DNA of 64,000 nt from Ampullaceana balthica (taxonomy: Eukaryota; Mollusca; Gastropoda; Lymnaeidae), in assembly GCA_944989445.1 (NCBI GenBank), contig CALYLW010000168.1, positions 62,001 to 126,000 of the forward strand, given 5' to 3'. Under the pieces are notes generated by a model. That model had not been told where the DNA came from. It saw only the letters and a program-made list of their open reading frames with translations, and ran no database searches. Shown here piece by piece: positions 51,701 to 58,600 of the stretch. The stretch's first letter is position 1. Each line of letters opens with the position of its first letter. The position numbers were made by a program, and so were the translations under genes.

Positions 51701-54700
51701 TTGTTTTATTACCATTCAATTACCATTTCAACAATATTTGCTAAATGTTAACATGTTTATTTTACCACATTCTCTTTCTAAAAAGCTTGTACATATTTGT
51801 CGAAGTTGTGCATTGTGGAATAGTGTATTAATAACTTACAAGAAATTACTTTTGTCAATACTACAATGTGTCATTGATGTAAAACTTCACCACTAGAAAG
51901 TCTTGAATGGCTGGTTCAATGCAGTTTCTTTATCTTAAACTTTAGTTGGAGAAATTAAATATTTATCAGACCACAGTTAGATAAGAGAGGAAAGCCTGTC
52001 ATTAAATTACTATTTGTTATTGAAACTAATGTGATCTAGATTGTATACTATATCTTTCTGATCACCCATGTCCAATAAAGCAGCTAGAATTTTTTACTGA
52101 TGTTTCAAGGAGTCCTGTAGCTTGTAAATCCTTCAGAGCTTCTTCCTTTTGAGACCATGTCCTTGGCGTTTCTCCTGCTTGCTTCTGTCCAGTGGTTAAA
52201 GTGTCATGCTGACATTTATTGTACTGCTAACAGTAGATACACCCTCCTTTACCAAGAGGCAGGCCTTCTGACATCTACCTAGGTGGCATGGCTTGACAGA
52301 ATTATTGCCCATGTTCTGATTGATAGTTAAGCATCGTGAAAAAAAAATCTGTTTTAAAATAAACTCACAATAAGTGGCATGACCTTATAAGTTAAAATAG
52401 TATCAGGTTTTGGTTGATATGCAAAAGAATGTCATGAATTAGGGAATTTTCATTTAAAGAAAAATTGATGAAGGAAATATTGAGAGCTAAAAGTTTATAA
52501 TTTACTGTGGAGCTGGGAGATTTATGCATTTTTCTTTGTGTTGATGGTAGTTGGGTTTATTTTTTGATGGAGTATGAATTGTAAAATATTTATGGTCGGG
52601 CCATTATTGTCTTTTGTACCTAAATTTTATCAGGAATTATTTATTGGATATCCTCTATTAAAGTCTTTATCCCACTCACAAATTCATGAAAGCTTTATTG
52701 TCACACATAACCCTCACCATCTTGATCTGGTCTGGCTCATGTGGACCTGTAAGGTTGTATCTGAGGTGTGGACACAGTTAACTTGGTTGATGTTTGGAAT
52801 GATGAGTGATGGGGAAAAGAAAGGGATTTTGTGTGTGGGGGGGGATGGTAGATTTCTGAGGAGGTGGTCATGTGTATAAACCACTGAAGTTGTTACATTC
52901 TAATTTTTAATAAATGCCTTCAAAGGGTGAGGTTATTTGGTTGCATCAGGTTGTAGTTTGCCAAAATGGATTAAAAAATAAACTTTTTTTATGAGTGACT
53001 AACGAATTACTGTTTTCAGTTTTTGGGAGGAAGCTGTATATAGCATTTCGAAGGTGAAGAGAGTGGCAAGAGATACTTATTTGGATAAAACACAGAGGTT
53101 ATTGGGATATGAGGCAAACGATATAGAGTAGGAGAGTGGGGATGGCGAGATGTTTTGTTGTTAGGCCTTAGAAATTAAACAACATCAAAAATTACACTGT
53201 AAGGTTACACTGTTATGTTTAAACTGTTGGATAACAAATTTCTGATTTTAAGGTGATTGGTGTGGACAAAATGTTGCATGATAAAATCTACTCATCTATT
53301 AATAAGTACTCTTAAAGTAGGTCATTAAAGATTGGAAAAGGGGATTTTTGGAGGGAAATTTAGCAGTAGAAGCTCTAATGGTAATAATTTTAGGACATAG
53401 TCAGTACAATAATGTTTGCTATGGTTGATGTGGAGTGGTTGAAGCTTTAAGTGAAGTTTATAGTCCATGGGTACTTTTGGTTTTTGTCTCCAGTCTCCTG
53501 TTGTTACGGAATCTAACAGTCAGTTTGATAGCTTAGTAGTACTCTACGGTTAAGTGCAGAGGAAAAGCTAGTTGATTAAAAGTTGATCCCTAAAGGTTAA
53601 AAAAATCTGCCTGGTATCAAATATGTCATCCACCCAAAGCCACATAGCAAAATAAGATCTTTACACCGAGGAACCTTCACAATTAAGTCTTACAAAACAA
53701 ACACACCCACATTTCATTCATGGGTTTTGATGTGTTAAGAAGTGGTTATGGGAATCTGAAAGATGGCAGTTGCTGGATAATGTTGGGCCCTAATTTTGGA
53801 GGGGGTTACAGGCAATAAAATTATTTGCAGTTCAAGTTGGATTAAAGAGGTAGGGAATGAGGTGTGCTGAGTTGGCCATGACATTAATATTACCCAACTT
53901 GAAGTAATGAAGTTTGTTTTGTTTTTAATGTATTCCAGTGAAAAGAAGTGACTTTTTTGATGATCAAACAATGGCAGTTGTGAAACAAGAGTTGCTCACC
54001 TTGGCTGAGCACACTCAACTTGATCTCTCAGGGAACACATTACATACAACATTCCAGGGCTTGGTAAGCATTGCATACGACTTTACAAGGTTTGGTAAAC
54101 TTTAAACACAATAGTCCAAGGCCTGGTAAGCATTTCAATTTAATGTCACCTGCCAACCTGGGTTTGTCCACCATTGCATGTACAAAGAAAATCTCTTCAA
54201 ATAGTTGTGTTTTTTTTTCAGTTATTTATTGTTTATATCACAAGCCAGTTTTTATTTTTTATTTTCGAGTCCTTTTGATTCCTAAAGAACAAACATTCTT
54301 TTTTTTTCTTTTTCTTTTTTTAACACTTTGAAATGAATTTTCATTTTTATTAACATTAAGTTTATCACTTTGTAATCTCTTAATAAATATAATAGACAAC
54401 TTTGAATAAGAATCAATAAAACATTTTTTTTAAATGGATAACTCATATTACATGTCATGTTACAGAAACTAACAATGTTTTCTTTATTGTGATATATATT
54501 TTTCAACAACAAATATGAAACATTTTTGAATTCCAACTAACAATAAAACATTTCTTAAACAGGTTGTGGGTAGAAGAGAGACAAATTTAGGCCTGAAACA
54601 GTCCCTATTGGAATTCACTCCTCCAGCAGTGTGAGTGTCTGATACCAATGTTTCTATTTAGATAGTAATGTCAAGCCATGTAGATGGTAAATTTAGTTGT

Positions 54701-55171
54701 TAGTTGTTGCAATTGGTACCATTTGTCTTTAAATATTACTGGACTTAAATTCGCTATCAATTTGAACATCATAGATTATTTTTTTAATTGAAAGTAGTAA
54801 GCCTGAGCACGTCATGGAATTTCTTTGAGCATTGTTAAACTTGATTTGTTTGTTTTTTTTAAATCTCGTATAAATTATTCACGATCTATACACAGTATAA
54901 AAATTGTCATTCAAATTTTGTCATTTTGAAGCTTAGAAATGATTATGGTGAGCTAACTAGTTGCATTTTAAAACAATATATTTTAACATCTCAACGAGTT
55001 CTTTTTGCTGTATTGAACAGACTGGAAGATAAATGGATTCCTGAGGAAGAAGATTCCCTAGACACCTGCAAGCTCTCTGTCCCCTTGTCAGACCTACCCC
55101 ATGACACAGTCACCAATCTCCACAGTTGTTTGTACAGGCGACACAGGTTCCGCAAGCACAGGCGAAAATAA
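18382..55171 (+). CDS. AEBP2: AEBP2 / jing homologue, PRC2 accessory zinc-finger protein, 5 coding exons
   Basis: Exons 18382-18743, 49544-51174, 53939-54063, 54563-54630 and 55021-55171 join in phase to exactly 779 codons (778 residues plus stop). Residues 1-535 are low-complexity, Ser-, Asn- and Thr-rich. Three C2H2 fingers follow: C539-x4-C-x11-H-x3-H, C572-x4-C-x15-H-x3-H with the AEBP2-typical long loop and CLW.DCKV.N.PS...SWL.RH, and C605-x4-C-x12-H-x3-H. Then come a basic QKRRRQLKRR stretch and a C-terminal domain opening with DFFDDQT, matching DFFDAQT of vertebrate AEBP2. AEBP2 binds SUZ12 and RBBP4 in the PRC2.2 complex and stimulates H3K27 methylation in the nucleus; that role is known of the family and inferred here. 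The fingers are diverged, and the C-terminus stops short of the last residues of the vertebrate protein. Intermediate exons in the 30.8 kb intron 1 cannot be excluded. Confidence 0.92.
18744..19099. other. Start of AEBP2 intron 1, AT/TA simple sequence
   Basis: CTATA-rich low-complexity sequence (18880-18980) ending in a TATATATATATAATATA run. No gene. Confidence 0.5.
19100..19590 (+). repeat. Dispersed repeat family X, copy 3
   Basis: This is the longest clear copy: GACCCACTT...GAGCTGAAATTCGGCACAC at the left, ATCAAAAATTCAGATCGATCG...GTTATTAAATTAAATTAAT in the middle, and TTAGTTATGTCTCATATATA...TTTTTACGGGTTTGTTTTAG at the right. No ORF and no clear termini. Confidence 0.65.
19600..23400. 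other. AEBP2 intron 1, no gene recognised
   Basis: AT-rich single-copy-looking DNA. It holds a C10 run at 20173 and C-rich stretches at 21275-21320. Short open frames are not supported by splice sites or similarity. Confidence 0.5.
23490..23595 (+). repeat. Retroposon 3' tail ending in TTATTATTATTA
   Basis: TGTAAAGCGCTGTGAGTCCG...ATACAGCGCTATAAAAATTATC followed by TTATTATTATTATATTATTA is the widespread LINE/SINE-type 3' end (an AAAGCGCT...AGCGCTATAAA hairpin, then a trinucleotide tail). The body upstream is not delimited. Confidence 0.6.
23930..24345 (-). repeat. SINE-like retroposon copy 2
   Basis: Read on the minus strand it has GGTACCCAGCTCTGGGTGG, GGGAACAAATCC and TTGCCTTCACGGGGG in the same order as copy 1 at 4185-4265. 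A 199-codon open frame crosses it but overlaps the repeat core and has no similarity I recognise, so it is not called as a gene. Confidence 0.55.
25214..26451 (+). mobile_element. TIR transposon with CAGGCCTGCCAACC ends
   Basis: The ends are CAGGCCTGCCAACC (25214) and GGTTGGCAGGCCTG (to 26451), perfect inverted repeats of 14 bp. AATTAG is repeated directly at both flanks (25208-25213 and 26452-26457). A 6-bp duplication is shorter than the hAT norm of 8, so the superfamily is uncertain although the CAG...CTG ends are hAT-like. It is 1,238 bp with no recognisable transposase. Confidence 0.82.
26850..27168 (+). repeat. ~29-bp minisatellite, about 10-11 units
   Basis: The unit CTCTTTGTTCATTGCCAACC TGTTATCAT repeats with small variants (CATG for CCTG, an extra CAT, TTTT for GTT). 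All three plus-strand frames are open through it, which creates false ORFs of 65-158 codons. Confidence 0.93.
27170..32460. other. AEBP2 intron 1, no gene recognised
   Basis: It includes A-run/G-run tracts at 27832-27850 and 27884-27897, a T-run after a C-run at 30609-30627 and a G10 run at 31172. A 50-bp tandem repeat lies at 29466-29660 and is listed separately. Nothing coding could be supported. Confidence 0.5.
29466..29660 (+). repeat. Degenerate 50-bp tandem repeat, about 4 units
   Basis: GGTTGAAAGGTCATGAAATA at 29516 recurs as GATTGAAAGGTCATAATATA at 29566 and, weaker, as GCTTGATAAGTTACCAGATC at 29616, with the first unit near 29466 (AAGTCATCAAATACC). The period is exactly 50 bp in each step. 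Confidence 0.7.
32464..32911 (+). repeat. ~450-bp foldback (inverted repeat with ~175-bp arms)
   Basis: Left arm: AAAATAAATAGAAGTAGATT at 32464, ACCACGTTTTTATAAGCGGA, CTCAAGTACTATGATGTAAT. The right arm reads as its complement: ACATAATAGTACTTGAG, TCCGCTTATAAAAACGTGG, TACTTCTATTTATTTTA ending 32911. A central 90-bp loop (about 32645-32732) is unpaired. No ORF and no clear target duplication. Confidence 0.9.
33121..33320 (-). repeat. Dispersed repeat family X, copy 4 (partial, minus strand)
   Basis: On the minus strand: GACAATGCATTGTATCAAAA, then TTTCAGATCGATCGTTCCGT, TATTAAATTATTGAAC and TTTTTAGTTTATCT match the middle block of copy 3. It also contains CTTGTTTGTCTGTCC at its start, like leaders of Helitron-type elements. 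Confidence 0.6.
33350..37978. other. AEBP2 intron 1, no gene recognised
   Basis: Long, mostly unique-looking sequence with a GATGGATGGATG run and GACGAACGAACGAC near 34150-34205. Short open frames (up to about 94 codons at 36824-36540, minus) lack similarity and splice support. It could hold regulatory DNA. Confidence 0.45.
37987..38910 (+). mobile_element. hAT element, CAGGGGTTCCCAACC family, copy 2
   Basis: The ends CAGGGGTTCCCAACC and GGTTGGGAACCCCTG are perfect inverted repeats. The 8-bp duplication CGCTAGTG (37979-37986 and 38911-38918) is exact. It is 924 bp, internally deleted, and colinear with copy 1 apart from that copy's 0.55 kb insertion. Confidence 0.96.
38400..38853 (-). pseudogene. 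hAT (ZBED-type) transposase C-terminal remnant, copy 2
   Basis: From 38853 leftwards: LVHFPHMKKMLGNNELN, SSFIKHLQVLKNSLKRDF and LFPSVSIPFACQINV, then (after a break) SDDFWNTVDR and FPFLKKAAYKIESFFRLEAF. This is the order found in ZBED-family transposases, where an FW..v....P.L...A.ki..fF segment opens the hATC dimerisation domain. Several stops; no intact protein. Confidence 0.65.
38919..40290. other. AEBP2 intron 1, no gene recognised
   Basis: Nothing beyond weak open frames. Composition becomes less AT-rich towards 40.3 kb. Confidence 0.45.
40290..41210 (+). promoter_or_regulatory. Putative internal AEBP2 promoter / alternative first exon region
   Basis: This block is clearly richer in G+C and CpG than the rest of the intron (for example 40730-41120, with repeated CGTCG, CGCG and GACGG). 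It contains two good donor sites on the plus strand: AAG before GTGAGC at 40348, and CAAG before GTAAAG at 41205. Either could splice to exon 2 at 49544, whose first ATG (49788) is in frame and has a strong context. Vertebrate AEBP2 is known to use alternative promoters giving a short isoform. Promoter activity here is an inference. Confidence 0.4.
40418..40452 (+). promoter_or_regulatory. Pair of near-palindromic GGYKAATTMRCC-type motifs, left
   Basis: CTGGTTAATTCGCC (40418-40431) and TCCGGTGAATTAC (40440-40452). Both are found again, each in the opposite orientation, about 1 kb to the right at 41449-41481. The repeated, paired spacing suggests protein-binding sites. The factor is unknown. 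Confidence 0.35.
41449..41481 (+). promoter_or_regulatory. Pair of near-palindromic GGYKAATTMRCC-type motifs, right
   Basis: GGCGAATTAACCAG (41449-41462) and GTAATTCACCGGA (41469-41481) are exact reverse complements of the two motifs at 40418 and 40440. The second runs into CACCGGAAGTG, an ETS-type core. Confidence 0.35.
41485..42870. other. AEBP2 intron 1, no gene recognised
   Basis: AT-rich, no repeat partner found in the window. Open frames are short and unsupported. Confidence 0.45.
42878..43425 (+). repeat. ~85-bp tandem repeat, 3 units, first split by a MITE
   Basis: The unit TAGGGTTAATCCAACAATCT GGAATGACATGACAC-GTAGACATCTC... TGGTGTAATACTGAACGAGT occurs with its start near 42885, 43275 and 43351. 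The first unit is cut after GTAGAC by the element at 42922-43251. Confidence 0.85.
42922..43251 (+). mobile_element. 330-bp hAT-type MITE (CAGGGGTCGGGAAAC ends)
   Basis: CAGGGGTCGGGAAAC at 42922 and GTTTCCCGACCCCTG ending 43251 are perfect inverted repeats. The flanks are CTGTAGAC and CCGTAGAC, an 8-bp duplication with one mismatch. Subterminal CTCTCAGACAAA and its counterpart CTATCTCAGACAAA are also present. No ORF. Confidence 0.92.
43430..44810. other. AEBP2 intron 1, no gene recognised
   Basis: It contains C-rich/T-rich run CCCCCCCCCCTTTTTTTC near 43822 and a GTACATGTACATGTACGTG palindromic run at 44197. No coding evidence. Confidence 0.45.
44825..44935 (+). repeat. Dispersed repeat Y, copy 1
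   Basis: ACAGACGCTCCTTTTA, ATCCATGGTTTATGTCT, GTTAATAGTGAGTTGGTTTT and TTGATCAAGCAACCCATT recur in the same order at 51603-51703. The element probably extends right to about 45245. Class unknown. Confidence 0.6.
45250..49543. other. AEBP2 intron 1, right part, no gene recognised
   Basis: It holds an ACGTC-rich patch (45270-45320), a G9 run at 45785, short ~30-bp repeats around 47090-47170, and a degenerate ~30-bp repeat (GATCTCAGATCCAGTA-like) at 48650-48810. It ends in the T-rich tract TTTCTTTATTTTCAG that forms the exon 2 acceptor. Confidence 0.5.
47090..47175 (+). repeat. Short tandem repeat, ~30-bp unit
   Basis: TACAGCAAACAAGGATATAA CATGCCC is repeated with variants (GCACTAAAAAGCACATAATGATGTAAC). 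Two good units and one weaker unit. Confidence 0.55.
49544..51174 (+). CDS. AEBP2: AEBP2 exon 2 (Ser-rich region and three zinc fingers)
   Basis: The acceptor TTTTCAG precedes 49544 and the donor GTAAGT follows 51174. It has 543 full codons. Order: a poly-Asn/Ser stretch (residues 140-180), a Cys-rich patch around CTEKHCSGEKCLCG, a long Ser/Thr/Pro region with SSDDRDSDSSSSLSG, fingers at residues 539-560, 572-597 and 605-627, then basic QKRRRQLKRR. The basic tail sits where the KR motif of AEBP2 lies and may bind DNA or nucleosomes. If intron 2 is retained the frame runs 23 codons to a stop at 51243-51245, which would remove the C-terminal domain. Confidence 0.95.
49788..49790 (+). promoter_or_regulatory. 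In-frame internal start codon with strong context
   Basis: This is the first ATG of any frame in exon 2 and it is in the AEBP2 frame, with AAAAAAATGG around it (A at -3, G at +4). A transcript starting in intron 1 would begin here at Met203 and give a 576-residue protein that keeps all fingers and the C-terminal domain. Confidence 0.45.
51175..53938. other. AEBP2 intron 2
   Basis: It contains repeat Y copy 2 near its left end; the rest is AT-rich unique-looking sequence. Acceptor TATTCCAG at the right end. No additional exon recognised. Confidence 0.7.
51603..51703 (+). repeat. Dispersed repeat Y, copy 2
   Basis: It matches 44825-44935 in order (ACAGACACTCCTTCTATCC, ATGGATTATGTCT, GTTGATAGTGTGTTAGTTTT, TTGATCAGGCAACCCATT), in the same orientation, with roughly 15-20 bp of length difference. 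Confidence 0.6.
53939..54063 (+). CDS. AEBP2: AEBP2 exon 3 (start of C-terminal SUZ12/RBBP4-binding domain)
   Basis: The 125-nt exon is between CCAG and GTAAGC and ends in phase 0. It encodes VKRSDFFDDQTMAVVKQELL then THTQLDLSGNTLHTTFQGL-type sequence. It aligns with the DFFDAQT...HIESLGKGHSVVFHSTV stretch of vertebrate AEBP2, which is part of the domain that docks on SUZ12. Confidence 0.93.
54563..54630 (+). CDS. AEBP2: AEBP2 exon 4
   Basis: The 68-nt exon follows TTAAACAG and ends before GTGAGT. It encodes VVGRRETNLGLKQSLLEFTP plus PAV, aligning with IAKRKEDSGKIKLLLHWMPE of the vertebrate protein. It is too short to stand out as an ORF; found from phase and alignment. Confidence 0.9.
55021..55171 (+). 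CDS. AEBP2: AEBP2 exon 5 (C-terminus and stop)
   Basis: Acceptor TTGAACAG. It encodes LEDKWIPEEEDSLDTCKLSV, LSDLPHDTVTNLHSCLYRRH and a basic tail FRKHRRK before TAA (55169). LPDVWVNE...V.LS.LP.DT of vertebrate AEBP2 matches, including the LP.DT core. The tail ends at the basic patch and lacks the final hydrophobic residues of the vertebrate protein. Confidence 0.92.
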
Positions 55172-55670
55172 CTTGTCGCTGCTTATGAAAAGATCATGAG
55201 ACCTAGATTGGAAGACACAGGGGTAAGGAGCAGCAGACACTTGAGGAGGAGGATCAGCAGAGAGTTGAATTTGGAGCAGGTGACTGGTGTAAGGAGTAGG
55301 CAGTCGAGCAGGGAGCAGCAGAAAGTTGAGTAGGGAGTTGGCGACACTGGTGTAGAGAGCAGTTACCAAGACAGAAGGATGAACTACGCTGAGTCCAGGC
55401 AGCAATGGAATGTCTCACATATCTGATTGATTTCCAAGGAATGTATGGCCCTATGGCTACTTTGACCATTTCTCATTCTATTGAAAATTTAATGCTTGAT
55501 TGTTCATTTAGTTTTTGGAAAGAAGGCAAAGTTTTAATATTGTATGGAAGCTAATATTATAAATATAATGTATAAAATTATGTTTTAAACTGAAAATCCA
55601 ATAGATTTATGAAATTTATTTGAGTGATTTGTCATTTGAAGATGTTAATGAAATTTAATTTAAATAAATT
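55172..55670 (+). other. Probable AEBP2 3' UTR start
   Basis: A purine-rich GGAGCAG/GAGTTG repeat-like patch (55220-55345) follows the stop, then AT-rich sequence with AATAAA at 55663-55668, a candidate poly(A) signal. Other AATAAA sites lie at 56439 and further on, so the true end is open. Confidence 0.45.
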
Positions 55671-58600
55671 GCAATACATAAGAAATAGGAAACAAGAATA
55701 GAATGTAAAATATATATAGGGATAGAATGTCACATAGTCAGCCCATTTAAAAACAAGTGTTTGTTGATACAATTTTTTTAGTCAGTAATTTATAACATTG
55801 AACAAATATCATTAGCCTTATTTCCCATGTATCAAATATGATGTGTATTTCAAAATGTAACTTATGATTCCAAGATGTGGTTTAGCAACCAGCTTTTCCC
55901 TCTGCAAGCCAGTGAACAAAATCTACCTCTTTTTTTTTGGAATAATAATAGTAAGGGCACCCTATAATATTTATCAACCACTATTGCCTTGTCAGTTCCA
56001 TCACATAGGTGAGATGTGCCTAAATATTAAAGGGGCTGAAATTTACCAAACCATACCAGATTTTAGCAGTAACAAACAAGTTAGATTTTCTAGTTTTCAT
56101 GGGCTGTTAGTAGATCATACTCGATGCTAACATGGATTAAATTTATTTACTGAAGAGTTCTTAGGACCTGGCTTTACACGTGCTGACAGTCGGCTATGTG
56201 ATAAACGGTAGCTTTAGCACTGCTGAGGTCAGCAGCTAAACGTGAGGGTCCTGGTTGTTGTGCCTATGTTAGTGGTAGAGCTATGGTAGGTGACGATCCC
56301 TGTTACGAAGACATTGATGACATATAGAACATTTACAGTGATAGCTATGATAGGTAATATTCCCTGTCATAAAGAGATCGACAGACGGTGGTACACTCAA
56401 GTAGAAATCAATTTGCTCGTGTGATCTATAATATCCATAAATAAAAACAACTTATGTAATCTTTATGTATTTTTTAAAATTTATTTAAGAAAGTCCACTG
56501 AGATGTGTAAATGTATGATGTACATTTCTTGTTGTTGAATAGATGGGTAGTACAAGAGCAGATACTTTCAAGTCTGGAAAGCTTTATTTTCAGTCCTACT
56601 GTAGTTTTTTTTTAGTGATGGTGTTTTAAAAATAATTCTTGTAGTTGAATATTGTATAAGTTATAGGTTCCTGTATGGTAATTTTTTTTAAGGTATTGTT
56701 TTTGTATTTTTTTTAAATAAAAATTTTGAGTGAAAGAATTAGACATTTTTATGGCTGATAAGCCTTTAAAACTTTTAATCTTATCTTTGATTGTTGAGAA
56801 AAAGGAATTATTTCTTACTTTGATTATCCCTTGTTTATTGAAAGGGGTATCCATTTCAATGTATCTTTAATGTTCATTAATGACAAGGCTGACGGGCATA
56901 GTTCTTTCATAAAGAATTATACTTCAGTCATTTAATTTTCAGAAGTACCATTCGTTATTTTTTCTTCTCATTTTAATTTGTTTTTATATTAGATTATTTA
57001 AAGAAAAATGATTGCATATTTTTGTTAATTAATAAATCATGTGGTTATTTTATGACTAATTTAAGGATGTGGGAATCATCAAATGAAAAATTATACTATT
57101 TCATTTCTCCCACTGCTAATAAAACATCATAATAAGATATTTTTTTCACAAACTGTAATTAATCCATTTAAGAAAAGCCCAGATGTGTCTTATTCTGTCC
57201 GGAAAGCTCACCTCCAGCAAAAAAGCCTGCATCACAATTGCTTTCCAGAACCTCTCCGAAGAATTGATATGGGCGAGGTAAAAAAAAACATGAAATTTCA
57301 TGACTATGAAGTTGAATTCCCGTGTCAGCAGAAACTTTTCATTTTCATAACTTTGGAAACTTTAGAATGTTTAATCATTATCAAAGAAGGGAAGGTTGGG
57401 AGTAGGAAAGTAGAAAATGGAAGTGCCTAATGCTCTTGAGCTACAACCATGTGCTGAGTTGAGTGACCTGGGAAGGAGGGGAGGGGGAGCCCTCTGCGGT
57501 ACTGATTTCCCGTGGTTTTCCACTGGGATATTTCTAGCTTTATAAAGCATCTCACAGTGTGACACACATAATGAATATGACAGCTATTTTTACATGTGTT
57601 TCTTGGTTATCATATCAATGCAATAACAACTAAAAATGGCATTAGATTGTTTCTGAGGACAAAATGAACCATGACCATGAATGGAAGTGACAGTGCATCC
57701 TGAAAGTTATGTTACTGATTACACACCAGCTTTTATTGTGGATGAATAACTGATTTGAAGAATGGCGTCTGAAGTCATCCAACAATGCTGGTAGCTGAGT
57801 TCAGTGGAAAAACTGAGGGCTTCAAGCGTGCCATTGTATCTTTACATTTTTCTATTAAAGAAAGACATAATTTATATCTATGGGATTAACTGCATTATTA
57901 ATTATGAAGAGTAATTTCCACAATAAAACACATGTTCTATGTCATTATTTTTCAAAGGTAGACCCTAAAAAAGAACAATTTAAAACGTTTCAGCTAAATG
58001 CCCTTTTATGATAAAATATGAAGCAAGAAAAACAAATAACTTGAAAAGCATTAGCATTCCTAGAACAAACTGTAGCTTTCTCAGTCTATTTAGAGAAAAA
58101 AATATTGTTAAAATTATCTTACAATTAATTTTTCAGTTTGTTCTTTTAGTTTTATTGTTCTTTAATTGTTCAATCATTATATTAATTGATATTTAATAAA
58201 CCACTATTTTTTGCAATGTTAAATAGGTTAAATGTTTTTGTTTTCTCAGAGGGTGCCAAACAATGGTTCGCAATTCCATAAGATTAAGTGAGTGAAATTG
58301 GTAAGAAACTGAAGTTGAATGCTTGATGTTTAAAGGCATCGTAACATCCTTGACTTTGTGTAAATAATAGTAATTATCATTAAAATAATCTCTCTATACC
58401 TAATCAACAAAACTTAATCCATTGGGATATTAGCTTAAGTTGCTGATATTTAGTTCATAGAGCGATACTATTCAGGTTAAGAATTTAGCACTGCACTAAA
58501 TGTATACTCTGCAACGTTTTTTTTTCATTGTACTTTTTAAATTCCAGCCCCGATCTTTTGTTCGAGCAGTAACATTCCCAAAATTCTAAGAACTAGGTCA

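Noticed and set aside
54926..55020. Upstream extension of AEBP2 exon 5
   Set aside because: This is intron sequence open by chance; the acceptor TTGAACAG at 55020 gives the right phase and alignment.
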